Positions 1 through 10,121 of a stretch of DNA of 26,210 nt are shown piece after piece. The number at the start of each line of letters is the position of its first letter. The stretch's first letter is position 1. Under the pieces are notes generated by a model. That model was not told where the DNA came from, did not search any database, and was given only the letters and a program-made list of their open reading frames with translations. This stretch comes from Apostichopus californicus (lineage: Eukaryota; Echinodermata; Holothuroidea; Aspidochirotida; Stichopodidae), in the NCBI GenBank assembly GCA_020650975.1, contig JAIPMN010019633.1:1-26210 (forward strand), given 5' to 3'. Made by a program: the position numbers and the translations under genes.

Positions 1-983
1 GATGCAGAACCTCGAAGTGAAGGTTTCTATGGTGATGACGTAACTTTTCCGACCAATCATGAACGACTATTTACGCACACTTGCAAACCTGTTTGGGAAA
101 AAAATTCGCAGCCGGGGGGGGGGGTGGGGCACTGGCACCGGGGCTTCTTTCCAAATTAGCAAATATGCCCTGCTGGCAAATGAAATTTGCCCCTCTGCTG
201 AAGAACTGTGTTTTGGATATCTTAAGCCTTTGTTTATTTTAATATTTATTTCTAGTCTGTACATGCTATTTTCATGTTGGCCGTTTAAGTGATCAATATC
301 AGTTTTGGAATTGAAAACATATCAGAAATGAAATATCGGACTTCAGCGAAATCCATATTGCAACAACACTATTAACAAGCCAATGAAACATTCAAAGCAA
401 AACATACCAACAATCTATGTTTTGGTTGTTCACGCTAAACTTGATAGAAAAAGGATGGGGTGTGGGGGCACATGTGCCATAGTGACTCAGACAATGCTAA
501 TCTGGCATTGCTAATTATATTCTGTCACATGTGGGAGCCTAAGAACACCTCAGTGAAGTGGAGAATGATGTGGTTCTCTGTAAGAGTCAAAGGTCAGTGG
601 AGGTCAACAAAGTTTGAAGTTTACATTTTGCCAGCCTGTAAATTTAATGATTTAGATACGTAGCCAGCATAGCTCAATTGGTTCCCAGGGAGAGTTTATG
701 GCCAGGCGTGCTGAAAACATTGTATACAAACTAGTAGTAGTGTTACTACTGGTTATAACTAGCCCTCACATGCTGTCACACCATAAAATTGTAATAAAAA
801 AATTGCCAATGATCTATCCAATATTGCATATCAATGTATCAAGTTCTGCTTCATGGATGGAGGAGGGGTGATGTTATGATGTAATTTAATTGGATGAAAT
901 TATGTAAGCCCACAGAATTTAAATGAACCAAAAAATTGTAGCAAGTTTTACATTTGTGGATGACACTTATTCTTATTCCTTAC
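1..983. other. Non-coding AT-rich DNA with a G tract
   Basis: No supported gene. A run of 11 G occupies 114-124 and is followed by TGGGG. Short open frames on both strands here show no family motif and have compositions expected by chance. At 661-680 a sequence resembling a tRNA A box (TAGCTCAATTGG) occurs without a B box, so no tRNA or SINE is called. Confidence 0.5.
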
Positions 984-1173
984 TAAGTCCTCCTGTGATG
1001 ATCTTTTCCGCATTATTTGTGAATCTTCATAGTTGGATATCTCCATGAAGATCTTATTTTCATACACTGTTTCAGCAGAATTCCAATGTAGGGAAAGATT
1101 TAACTTGTGACTTAAGCATTCCACAACATTTTTACAAGATGGTGAGATAGAGGTCACCATACTTGCACAATTA
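984..1173 (-). CDS. Candidate internal exon, unidentified protein (minus strand)
   Basis: On the minus strand a frame of about 63 codons stays open between an acceptor-like TTCAG ending at 1174 and a good donor (GTAAGG) beginning at 983. It would enter in phase 2 and leave in phase 0. The peptide has mixed, protein-like composition, including SCKNVVECLSHKLNLSLHW and YEDSQIMRKRSSQEDL, but I do not recognise a family. No partner exon is evident. An open stretch of this length can occur by chance in AT-rich DNA, and the polypyrimidine tract before the acceptor is weak, so this is only a candidate. Confidence 0.25.
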
Positions 1174-1314
1174 CTGAATTCAAGCCATACATGAGTTTGA
1201 ATGCCATAAAAAGGAAAGATTTGATATGTTGTCTAATATGTTAATATGTGTTGACATGTTAATATGTCAAATGACCAGATAAAACAACAGATGTTCGTTT
1301 TCTTCATTTTACAG

Positions 1315-1371
1315 CTTCTGCAACAAAGCACAGAATAGATAAGACAACAAATTCATCACTATTTCAAAACA
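1315..1371 (+). CDS. Candidate 57-nt exon (plus strand)
   Basis: A pyrimidine-rich acceptor (TTCTTCATTTTACAG) ends at 1314 and a consensus donor (GTAAGT) starts at 1372. The 57 nt between are open in one frame only, reading SATKHRIDKTTNSSLFQN, and would be phase 1 at both ends. That matches the phase of the candidate exons at 11576 and 11920, so it could be an upstream exon of the same gene with the large transposon in its intron. So short an exon is weak evidence, and it lies close to a minus-strand candidate that it would conflict with. Confidence 0.2.
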
Positions 1372-4007
1372 GTAAGTAAAGCAATGTGTTACTAGTTCTT
1401 TTCATGCTTTCGTAGTATTTCAAAAGGAACTGTTTGCCACAATTTAACAAAGAGCATTTACCTGTCAACAATATCCTCCAGACTGTTGGAAATAGTAGAT
1501 GTTAGTACTGTCATTTTGCAAACCATCATTATTATTCTTAGAAAGCACATGGTGTTTTGAAGTGATGCCATGTTATCCAATAATAACGCAATGAAGTGTT
1601 GAATAGCTTTTCTGCAATGCAAACACAACCTTTTCCGGAAAAAAAAATGCAACCAATTGTTGTTTGCTGCTATAACTTTTGGCACCAGAAATTGATAGAC
1701 ATACATGTATGCAAAAATAGGCTCACTTTAACGCCTCTACCCCGAATAGAACCCAGCTTAAACAAACTTAAAGATAAAATTAGGATTTAGCATTACAGTA
1801 AATTTCTCACAAAAAAGTTAGTCATATCTGAAACTCATTTATATATGAGACCATGTCAGTCCAGAGCTCAAAATAGACGGAGGCGAAGGCCGATTCGCCC
1901 TTCGAAGTTGAAAAACCGACCCAGAAAAGAAATCACGAGGGCGAAAAAAAAAATACAAGTACCGCTAAAATCGCCCTCCACATGTACTGCTCAGTCAACG
2001 GACGCCGCACGTTTAAAAAGATGACACAATACTGTGAAATAAATCACTGAAAACTCTTGACTGCCGATCCTTTTTATAGGATTAGTTCAGGTGTCATACA
2101 TGTTTTTCTTATATGAAAAAAGACAATAAAAGAAACACAATCATGAAGAAACTGTTGAAATATCTTATTCCGTTATGGAGATATTAAAGTTTAAAGTTCT
2201 ATCTGATTGTGTAGAAACTGCTGAAATCAGACTAGCTGTCATGTCACATCCTCACATTTCTGAAAAGTCTTTGTTATTTTATTAAAATGTTTTGTGAGAT
2301 TTTATGACATACCGCCAAAAGATATGTCATGTGGATCTCATATTTGTCAAGGGAAGTATCAGACATTTAACATCTGAACAATTTTTGATTATATTTTTTT
2401 AGACTTGTGAACAAAATTTAATTAACTTTTACTGAAATATATTCACACATGTTAAGAAAGTGAGGATGTCACATCACACCCTCACACTTAGTCTTTCTAC
2501 ACCAGTCATTTTCCAAGAAATGTTGATATCTTCAAAGCGTGATATTTCCTAAACAGAGCATGCTATCATAGCAGTTTCTTCACTTTTCTGTTTGCCTTTT
2601 TGAGCTCTTTCATACAATATAGACATGTCAGACACCTGAAGCAATCCTTTAATAACAGCTTGGTTTGTACGTTCGCTCACACACGAATTAATTGTATAAT
2701 CAACAAGACAACATGAAAACCCACACTCAAGGCCAACCACCTAGCTAGCTAAAAAAAATATCGGTTCGTCGCGTTTCATTTTCATATGTATTTTTTTCTC
2801 CCAGCTAGGTGTTGTGTTTCACGGTACTGTGGAAACAGTGAGCTAACATTGACAGCTCCTGCGATGTTTTCCTAATATATACCTAAATAGAAAGACAGGA
2901 AGGAACAGTTTTGCGTCGTAGTAACGACCATGCAGTCTGTCTCGTTCAAAAATGGCGAGAAATTTTAAAGGCAAACATCGGGACCGCAACTGACTAACAT
3001 CGTAGGACATAGCGCCCATATGGGTTATTTATGAACAACTAACAGACTTGTTTCGATTTAAGGGGAATTAATGAAATGACTGACAAGATAAATAGATATC
3101 GGCATATGAACCAATGGGGGGGGGGGGGGAGGGTATATTAATGTGATATTGCGCGGGTTCGAGAAACCATTTGTCAAGGCAATACAATAGGAAGTTTGCA
3201 ACACAAGCAATCTTGCTTCGCGGTTAGTATGATTGTTAACATGGTAGTATATGCAGGCATGAGGTTTTTCCGCGGAATTCCATGATTTCTTTCTAATTTA
3301 CACCTCTCAATTTCCGTGAATTTCAAACAACAGCGTTACTGTATCATTTGATACGTCTTTCGCATGTTTTTCATTACCGATGCATATCCAACCTGCAGGG
3401 GACCAAAAATATTATACCAACACACTGTAGCATACGCTAAGTGGAGCCTATACCGACAATTTTTATCTTCATTTTCATAACGTTCCCAACATTATTGCAA
3501 CGATATTTCATAAGTTTCCCATGATTTTCAATATTTTAGTAGCATTAGAGTAGTGACAACTGAGGAGAAGTGTAGTGCTGTAGCTGCGGAATATTTTTCC
3601 AGATTAAAACTGACCATTGGGTACATTTAATGAACAGTAAGTTATTAATTATGGGTCGCCATGATTGAAACAATCAAGTAGGGTGAAAACGACAGGCTAG
3701 CATGTGGCTTCAGAAAACTTTTTAGTTGGCTTCAAGTGTGCATCTGTTGGATCAGATAAGTGGAAAGAGAAACAGAAGAAGGGGAAACCTGTCGTGAATA
3801 AGGAGTCTACTATCAAACGTTATTATTTGGGTGTCGAAATAAAGAGAGTGAATTTGTGTAACACTTTGAAAATGTATTACCTTTGTTTTTTGTCTTAGTC
3901 AATGGTAGATCTACCTTTTGTAGTAATTAATTTTAGTGATATAATGTTGTAAAAAATTAATAAATTTTGTAGGTACAATTTATACAGGACAAACAGCCCT
4001 CGCAACA
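1372..4007. other. Non-coding DNA with a transposon-end-like segment
   Basis: No gene is supported. At 1863-1985 the sequence starts AGAGCTCAAAATA and holds two short inverted pairs (GGCGAA/TTCGCC and GAGGGCGA/TCGCCCTC). It resembles, in inverse orientation, the sequence at about 10125-10218 and may be a transposon terminus. A run of 14 G lies at 3116-3129. The remaining AT-rich sequence contains only short, unrecognisable frames. Confidence 0.4.
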
Positions 4008-4243
4008 TAGTCCAGTCAAGTCCGAAGGGCCCTAATTTGCAAAAAGTCAAGATGGCCGCCATGTCAGAATTCAATGTACAGCAAACTTTTTTCTGGGTGT
4101 TTTTAGGGCCCATAAAATGTATTGCCAACAGATAGGAATGTGATATCAATCTATCAAATAAGGCTAATTCCGTCTTGAGATGACGTCACTATGACGTAGT
4201 ATTACGTCATGTCATGACGTAGTCCCTGATTTTGACTGAAAAT
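4008..4243 (+). repeat. Left terminal inverted repeat
   Basis: Running inward, it begins TAGTCCAGTCAA and passes through CTAATTTGCA and CAAGATGGCCGCCAT (4048-4062). It continues through a segment reading TTTTAGGGCCCATAAA and ends in a cluster of TGACGT half-sites (4181-4220) and CTGAAAAT. Nearly every block recurs in reverse complement at 9783-10121. The left arm lacks a ~100-bp block present in the right arm between the outer TAGTCCAGTCAA and the CTAATTTGCA segment. Confidence 0.85.
4181..4220. promoter_or_regulatory. CRE-like cluster in the left TIR
   Basis: A perfect palindromic cAMP-response-element sequence, TGACGTCA, lies at 4181-4188. Further TGACGT half-sites in either orientation begin at 4192, 4204 and 4215. 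CREB/ATF bZIP factors bind this consensus, and a mirrored cluster occurs in the right TIR. The cluster could be a host-factor-driven promoter element or a transposase-binding region. Which one cannot be told from sequence. Confidence 0.4.
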
Positions 4244-5239
4244 TCCTTGTGGGGTAGGTATTATCCAAGTTCCCGTAACGGATCTGGTAAGGGAGATCAT
4301 TTCTAACAAACCAGCAGGCAAACTTTCGGGAAATTCAGTCACACAAATTCTTCTTCAGTATTACGCTAGTAATTGACACATCCACAGAGGACTAACCTTG
4401 TATGCGCCGAGTGGCTGGGTACGAATTATCACTAATGTCATGTAGTGCTCGTTATTTATGGGCTTCCGTAGTTTGTTTCCATCAAGTTATTAGCAATTGT
4501 TATAGGGAGCAGTTGCACGATAATTGCCAAACGTTGTAGCACGTTTCATCAACAGTTCCGCAGAACATTCGAAGTTTGTTTATGTTTAGACTTCAGAGAT
4601 ATGCTAAGATTTACTGGTATGTTGTTTTGTTCTTTTTCTCGCTTCCTACGGGTTTGTTTGCTACGGGGAGTTGAGTATAGTCATGTTCGGGAGCATGTAG
4701 TTTGCACTTGTTGAAGCTTAGGCTTATTTGTTAGGATAGTTTGCATATGTTGGTATTGGTTGGTCATCGGTGCATATTTTGAGTGACTTACGCAAATTTA
4801 GTCTTAAGCCATATAATTATTATGTCGACATAGAAGAGTAAGTGATTATTATAGGTTGTAAGTATTTGTAATTGTTTTACTGAGGTACTGGCAGGCCTGG
4901 TCGAGTGATCACCAATAGGGGATTCCCCATTGTCATTTGAAGTACGGATGCCTGTACGTGCCATCACGTTATGTAGGTTTAGTCAATAGGCAGATTTTGC
5001 TGTTTTCGTTGTAGTGAGGGGTTTTCAACTTAAAGTTGTGACATGTTGTAGACATATTGTGCCTTGTGAGAGTTGTTTCATATATCTTTACTTGTTTACC
5101 ACTTTTTAAGTGCATTTTCTTTTCTTTTGTTTTATTTTGCTAGGGCGCTGTTAAGCGCATCACCCTATATATTATATAATGCTGTGTTTGGAAAAACATG
5201 AATACATGTATTTTACTAAAACATTACATTTTATTTCAG
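4244..5239 (+). other. 5' leader region of the transposon with a TATA-like stretch
   Basis: No coding sequence is seen between the left TIR and the transposase start. Near its end, a short inverted repeat GCGCT-GTTA-AGCGC (5145-5158) and a TATA-like run (5166-5179) lie just upstream of the gene. Two acceptor-like sites follow long pyrimidine runs: TTTTGCTAG ending near 5142, and TTATTTCAG ending at 5239 directly before the ATG at 5240. A 5'-UTR intron joining to the ATG is plausible but unproven. Confidence 0.35.
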
Positions 5240-8200
5240 ATGGACCACCAACAGCAGGAGCTGGCCAGCGGTGCTTCGGATGAGATCTGTATCCTCTGCC
5301 GTGAAAGCCTTAGGAATGGACAGCCAACAGTCAAGATCCAACAGGCTCGCGCTGTGAGGACTTTCAGTGAAGCCCGTGGAACTCCCTCTCTCCAAGTTTC
5401 GGAAGGGCAAGAACTTCACACGTTATGCAGGCAGAGTTACAAAATACCCACCGCTAAGAGAACGGCATCAATCAGGGGAGAATATGCCTGCACAGCCACC
5501 TCGCCTTCGCGCTCGAACGTCAGAATTTTCATTTAAAGACTTCTGCTTCCTTTGTGGTACAAAGATTCTTACAACAGAAAGAAAGAACCGAGACTATTTT
5601 CTAGTAAGGACATACGACTTTCATAAATCTATCATTCAGGCATGTGATGAGCGGGGTGAAGTGATAGCTGGGCTGAAGATGTAAGGCATACAATAAGTAA
5701 CGCGATAGACTAACCGGCTGCGGACGCTCTCTATCATCATGTCTGCAGTGTTCATTTTCGCTCTAAAAACCTATCTATTCCTCTGCGGTACCAAGAAAGG
5801 GATGGAAGGGAACGCAGTGTATCAAAACCAGGCCGGAGGTCCGATGTGTCACGGGAAGAAGCCTTCTTCAAAGTGGTTGATGACCTTACACAAGATGATG
5901 ATGAGCAAACTACCGTTACAGACCTTGTGAGATAAATGTCCCAGATTACCCCAGATGCATATAGCCCAAAATATATGCGTCAGAAACTTGAGCAGCACTT
6001 TGGTGATTCTGTTGTAATAACCAATATAAACGGGTGCCCAGATGTGGTCACATTCCGAACAAAAGCTGCCAAAATACTGCAAACATTTCATGATACCCCG
6101 TCGACAGATGAAAATAAACTAAAACAGCAAATTGTAAATGCTGCAGCAGATCTCGTTCGCAATGAATCAAGTGCATTCCAACTTCAAAGGAGACTTATCC
6201 GGATAGTAACAAATTAAGCTCACTTGAAGATAACCTGGATTATGTCCCAGGTTTGTTGCGCACATTTCTGGACCGTGTTCTAACAGGCAAGACTAAGGAT
6301 CTCAAAGTTGCTACCCTTGGACAATGCATTATTCAGATGTCCAGACCAAGGATTGTTCTAGCTCCTATTCCCTTAGGTCTTGGTGTTCAAATGCACCACC
6401 AGTACGGATCGCGGTTCTTAATTGATAGTTTGAATAATCATGGGCTATGCGTGTCCTATTCAGAGGCACTGAACTTTGAATCAAGTGCGGCTTGTTTTAA
6501 GGACACAGGTATTCCGGTAGCTGGACACTTTGGTCAGTACATAGCCGACAATGTCGACCATAATCTGAGGACTTTAGATGGACGCGGTACAGTCCATGCA
6601 ATGGGCATCATAATGACAATGACCCCAGGTATGCCCAAAAAAAAGTTGCTATTCCGCGACTAACCAACCTCTTAACTGCAGGTGGACTGGAGGATAACAA
6701 AATTCCAATTCGCTACTATAGATACCTTAAAGGGAAGAGCCTTCCATTGGTATTCAGGAAATTGCCCCTGGTTGAAATAGCCAATGAACAGCATGGAAAA
6801 CTGGACACTTTGTGGAAAGTATGATGGTCCCTTCGACCACGTTCTCCAGGCTGGAGTGGAATGATGCAGGCATTGCGCAAGGGTGACCATCCAGGAAAGT
6901 CTAGTGTTCACTTTCTTCCTATGTTGGATCTTCACCCAAGTGATATGACATGCATTTATTCTACACTCCACTTCGTTGCGACTGAAAGCAATCGCCAAGG
7001 CACAGTTCCAGTGGTAACATTCGACCAGCCTCTCTGGTGGAAATCTAGAACAATCATTCTGAATGAAGACGCAGCCAGCATTCTCAAGCCAATCATACTG
7101 ATACTTGGGGGTTTTCACACCGCAATGAGTTACCTTGGCAATATCGGTCACATAATGAAAGGATCGGGCCTGAAGGAAACGCTGGAGCTAGTTTATGCTG
7201 GCAATGCTGTGGAGCACATGTTAGGTGGAAAGGCATATGCAAGGGCTGTTAGAGGACACTTCCTGGTAGACGCTGCTTTAAATGCGATCCTCTTAACACG
7301 GTGCTATGATGTACCAGTTTTTTCAGAAGAGGAAGACGTCCCAGATACCTCAGATGACCTTCGAGAGGCCCTGAAATGCTGTGATGCTTTCCTGGCAGAG
7401 GAGATGACTGACGAAGTGGTTTGCCAGCAGGATGTGTTTGACCGGATAAAGGAGAAAATGGGAGCAGAGAAAGAACGTTTGTCTGAGTTCCCAACAGGAA
7501 ACCTTTGGGTCCAGTACATGGGAATGGTGGATTTGCTGAAGACGTTTCTGAGATCTCAAAGAACGGGTGACTTTCAGTTGTACCTGAGGTGTCTCCAGGA
7601 CATGCATCCCTATCTTACCGCATCTGGACACAACCACTACGTGAAATCAGTGCAGATCCATCTTCAGGATATGCTGGAATTAAAAGAAAGAAACCCTGAT
7701 GTCTACAAAAGGTTCAGTTCTGGTATTTTTGTCATCCGGCGCAGTGACCGCTTCTGGGCTGGGTTGCCTAGTGACCTAGTCATCGAACAGGCTCTTATGC
7801 GGACAATCAAAACCACAGGGGGTTTGACAAGAGGCCGGGGTATGGAAGAGAAGCAGCGGACACGCTGGCTTCTTGCAATGCCCGCCTGTGCTGACATCAA
7901 TGAATCGATGCAGGAACTTACAGGTGCAACATACAGTACTAGTGATCAGCATAAGGACCTTTTTGTTGCACGGAAGGAACGCGATCATAAAGACACTTAC
8001 GAGATCTTCCAGTACCTCAATGACTACAACCGATTCGTGTCAGAAGAAGGAGCATTGCACAGCGTAGCCACTGGCGTGACTGCAAGTGCCTCGTGCAACC
8101 CACATGAAGCAAGGAAAGTCGGAGAAGCTATCTTGGACAAAATGATGGGACAAAACGCATTTGACTTTGTCTTCAGAAGGAAGAAACAAATAGAAAGAAT

Positions 8201-9645
8201 GGGACTGAAACAGCTGGTTGTGGATGGCGAAAAACTGAAAATTTACCCTCAGCTTCTCTTTCAGAGGCTGCTAATTGTAGCTAACAACAGTGACTATAGC
8301 TTGGACGATCTATTGAAATATGAACTTTCTGCGCAACCGACAGCATTGTTTGATAAACACGGTCTTCTCCGCCAAGCAAACAAGCCACAACTGGCTGATG
8401 CGCTACCGTCCACTTCATCAAATGAAGTCCAGCAGACGCGTGACAGCAAACCAGTGTACAATGTCCTCGATGGAGGTTCTCTTTTACATAGATTTCCCTG
8501 GAAAAGGGGTGAAACGTTTGACTCCATAGCTCTACGTACGTCAAGTATGTGAACACGTTTGCAAATCCAATTGTCGTTTTCGATGGATATGAAACGGACA
8601 GCTCCACAAAATATTTGACTCGTCTCAGGCGATCAAAGGGTGCAGTTGGTCCACAGGTGTTCTTCACTGGCAGCATGGCGCTAAAGTCGAAAAAGGAACA
8701 CTTTTTGGCAAACGTCAAAAATAAGCTGAAATTCATCAATTTCCTGTCTGAAAAACTCCAAACCAGGGTATCAAAACATTGCACTCCAAAGGTGACGCTG
8801 ATCTTTTGATTGTATTGACTGGGGTGAAGTGCGCAAAAATTGGTGCTACACATGTTATCGGAGAAGACACCGACCTTCTGGTGTTACTTTGTCACCATGC
8901 TGAAGAGGACATTGATGAGTTGACATTTCGATCGGACAAAGCAGTGAAAGCAGATAAAAACACTAAAATTAGAGAGTGGCAGATCAATGCTTTGCAGACT
9001 TCTCTGGGTGAAAAGCTGTGCTACCTGTTACCCATCATCCATGCCATTGGAGGTTGTGACACAACTTCGAGATTGTACGGGATTGGTAAGGGACTACCTC
9101 TCAAAAAGGCGATGTCAAACACTCCGTTTGCAAAGCAGCTGGAGCAAGTGTTGGATTGTTCCACTCGTGAGGAGATGAAAACCTCTGGGGAGAAGGTCCT
9201 AGTAGACTTATACGGAGGCAAGAACACAGAGTCCTTAGATTCACTGAGGATAAGGAAGTTGAAGGACAAGGTAGTGAGGTGTGCTTCCAGCGTAGAGATA
9301 CAAACTCTTCCACCCACACTGGATGCCGGACAGTACCACATATATCGAGCCTTTTACCAAGCTAAATGTTGGATGTCAAAGGATGAGGACTGTGCATTGA
9401 GGGCAGTAGATTGGGGATGGCAGGATCTGCAGGGCACACTTATGCCTAGAACAATGGACTGTCAGCCTGCCCCTGACAATATTCTCAAGTTGATAAGGTG
9501 CCAGTGTAAAGGGGACTGCTCCACAAACAGATGCAGCTGCAGAAAGCATGGCCTGAAATGTAAAAATGCCTGTAGTGAATGTCGTGATGATGCCTGTTTC
9601 AATAGCACAGCTATTGACGTGACTGAGGACGACACAGACTTGTAA
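5240..9645 (+). pseudogene. AcademX-like transposase with XPG-like nuclease and CXC module, frameshifted
   Basis: The reading frame can be followed almost continuously over about 4.4 kb (roughly 1,450 codons), changing frame near 5450, 5660, 6190, the A8 tract at 6637-6644, 8535 and 8762. In-frame stops lie at 5711, 5933 and 6822. Order: N-terminal Cys motifs (CILC, later CFLCG and an HHVCSVHF segment) likely binding zinc; a DDE-type core with NVDHNLRTLDG (about 6545), TFDQPLWW (about 7020) and LGGFHTAMSYLGNIGH (about 7110); an XPG/FEN1-like nuclease with VVFDGY (8576), KGDADLLIV (about 8790), GEDTDLLVLL (about 8860) and a GGCDTTS...GIGKG segment (about 9050) resembling the helix-hairpin region of that family; and a Cys-rich tail with CQCKGDCSTNRCSCRKHG (from about 9499) like tesmin/TSO1 CXC modules. 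ATG 5240 was chosen because it follows an acceptor-like TTTCAG and precedes the first Cys motif; an ATG at 5198 is in frame. The longest intact piece is 6861-8552. The role is inferred as DNA transposition of its own element; the copy cannot give a full protein. Confidence 0.75.
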
Positions 9646-9782
9646 CTCACGGGAGCTGAGCCAAGTAGTGCAGCTGGTTTATTGGACTAAGTATTTGGTC
9701 CCAAAGAGTGTTCTAGGGCTAAAGAAACAGCAATCAAAACCAAATTATACAGGGAATTACAATAACAAGGTACGAAATGTCT
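9646..9782. other. 3' untranslated/spacer of the transposon
   Basis: A short non-coding spacer between the stop codon at 9643-9645 and the right TIR. No canonical AATAAA is seen. Confidence 0.4.
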
Positions 9783-10121
9783 ATTTTCAGTAAAAATCAG
9801 GGACTACGTCATGACATGACGTAATAGTACGTCATAGTGACGTCATATCATGACGGAATTAGCTTTATTTGATAGATTGATATCACATTCCTATCTGTTG
9901 GCAATACATTTATGGGCCCTAAAACCACCCAGAAAAAAGTTTGCTGTACATTGAATTCTGACATGGCGGCCATCTTGAATTTATGCAAATTAGGGCACTT
10001 AGGGGAGGTTACTTTCAGATAACTTTCGATATGATGTTCAGTGGGGTCCAATGAACCAGTCAAAGCCAAAAAAAACTTCTGAAGCAATTTGTTCTACGTA
10101 TTTTCTAATTTGACTGGACTA
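9783..10121 (-). repeat. Right terminal inverted repeat
   Basis: Reverse complement of the left arm. It runs from ATTTTCAG (9783) through a CRE cluster with TGACGTCA at 9838-9845, through TTTATGGGCCCTAAAA and ATGGCGGCCATCTTG (around 9965) to TTGACTGGACTA at 10110-10121. About 100 bp present here and absent from the left arm include CCAGTCAAA (near 10056), which is inverted relative to the outer TTTGACTGG and could form a small hairpin. Confidence 0.85.
9811..9845. promoter_or_regulatory. CRE-like cluster in the right TIR
   Basis: A mirror of the left cluster: TGACGTCA at 9838-9845 and additional TGACGT half-sites within about 40 bp. Preservation in both arms suggests the motif is part of the element's functional terminus and not random background, although shared ancestry of the two arms alone would also preserve it. 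Confidence 0.4.

Larger units (their letters stand above)
4008..10121 (+). mobile_element. Large TIR DNA transposon, AcademX-like, decayed autonomous copy
   Basis: About 6.1 kb bounded by long terminal inverted repeats: 4008-4243 on the left and 9783-10121 on the right, the right arm carrying about 100 bp extra. It encloses one plus-strand gene (5240-9645). The domain combination of DDE-type transposase core, XPG/FEN1-like nuclease and terminal CXC module matches what I know of the AcademX branch of the Academ superfamily. The assignment rests on domain logic and memory of the family, not on a search. The exact outer borders are unclear: the shared sequence can be followed to TAGTCCAGTCAA on the left, similarity beyond it is weak, and no target duplication was found. 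The right side may extend to 10218. The gene is broken, so this copy is not expected to supply its own transposase. Confidence 0.7.

Noticed and set aside
59..292. 77-codon plus-strand open frame with a hydrophobic C-terminus
   Set aside because: It runs through a G11 tract whose length would set the frame, and it has no recognisable domain.
661..690. tRNA or tRNA-derived SINE head (A-box-like TAGCTCAATTGG)
   Set aside because: No B box follows at the right distance, and no cloverleaf could be made out.
6672..7151. 159-codon minus-strand open frame
   Set aside because: It lies wholly opposite the conserved DDE-type core of the plus-strand transposase and is a shadow of it.
8281..8853. 190-codon minus-strand open frame
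   Set aside because: It is antisense to the transposase/XPG-like junction, whose plus-strand motifs explain the sequence.
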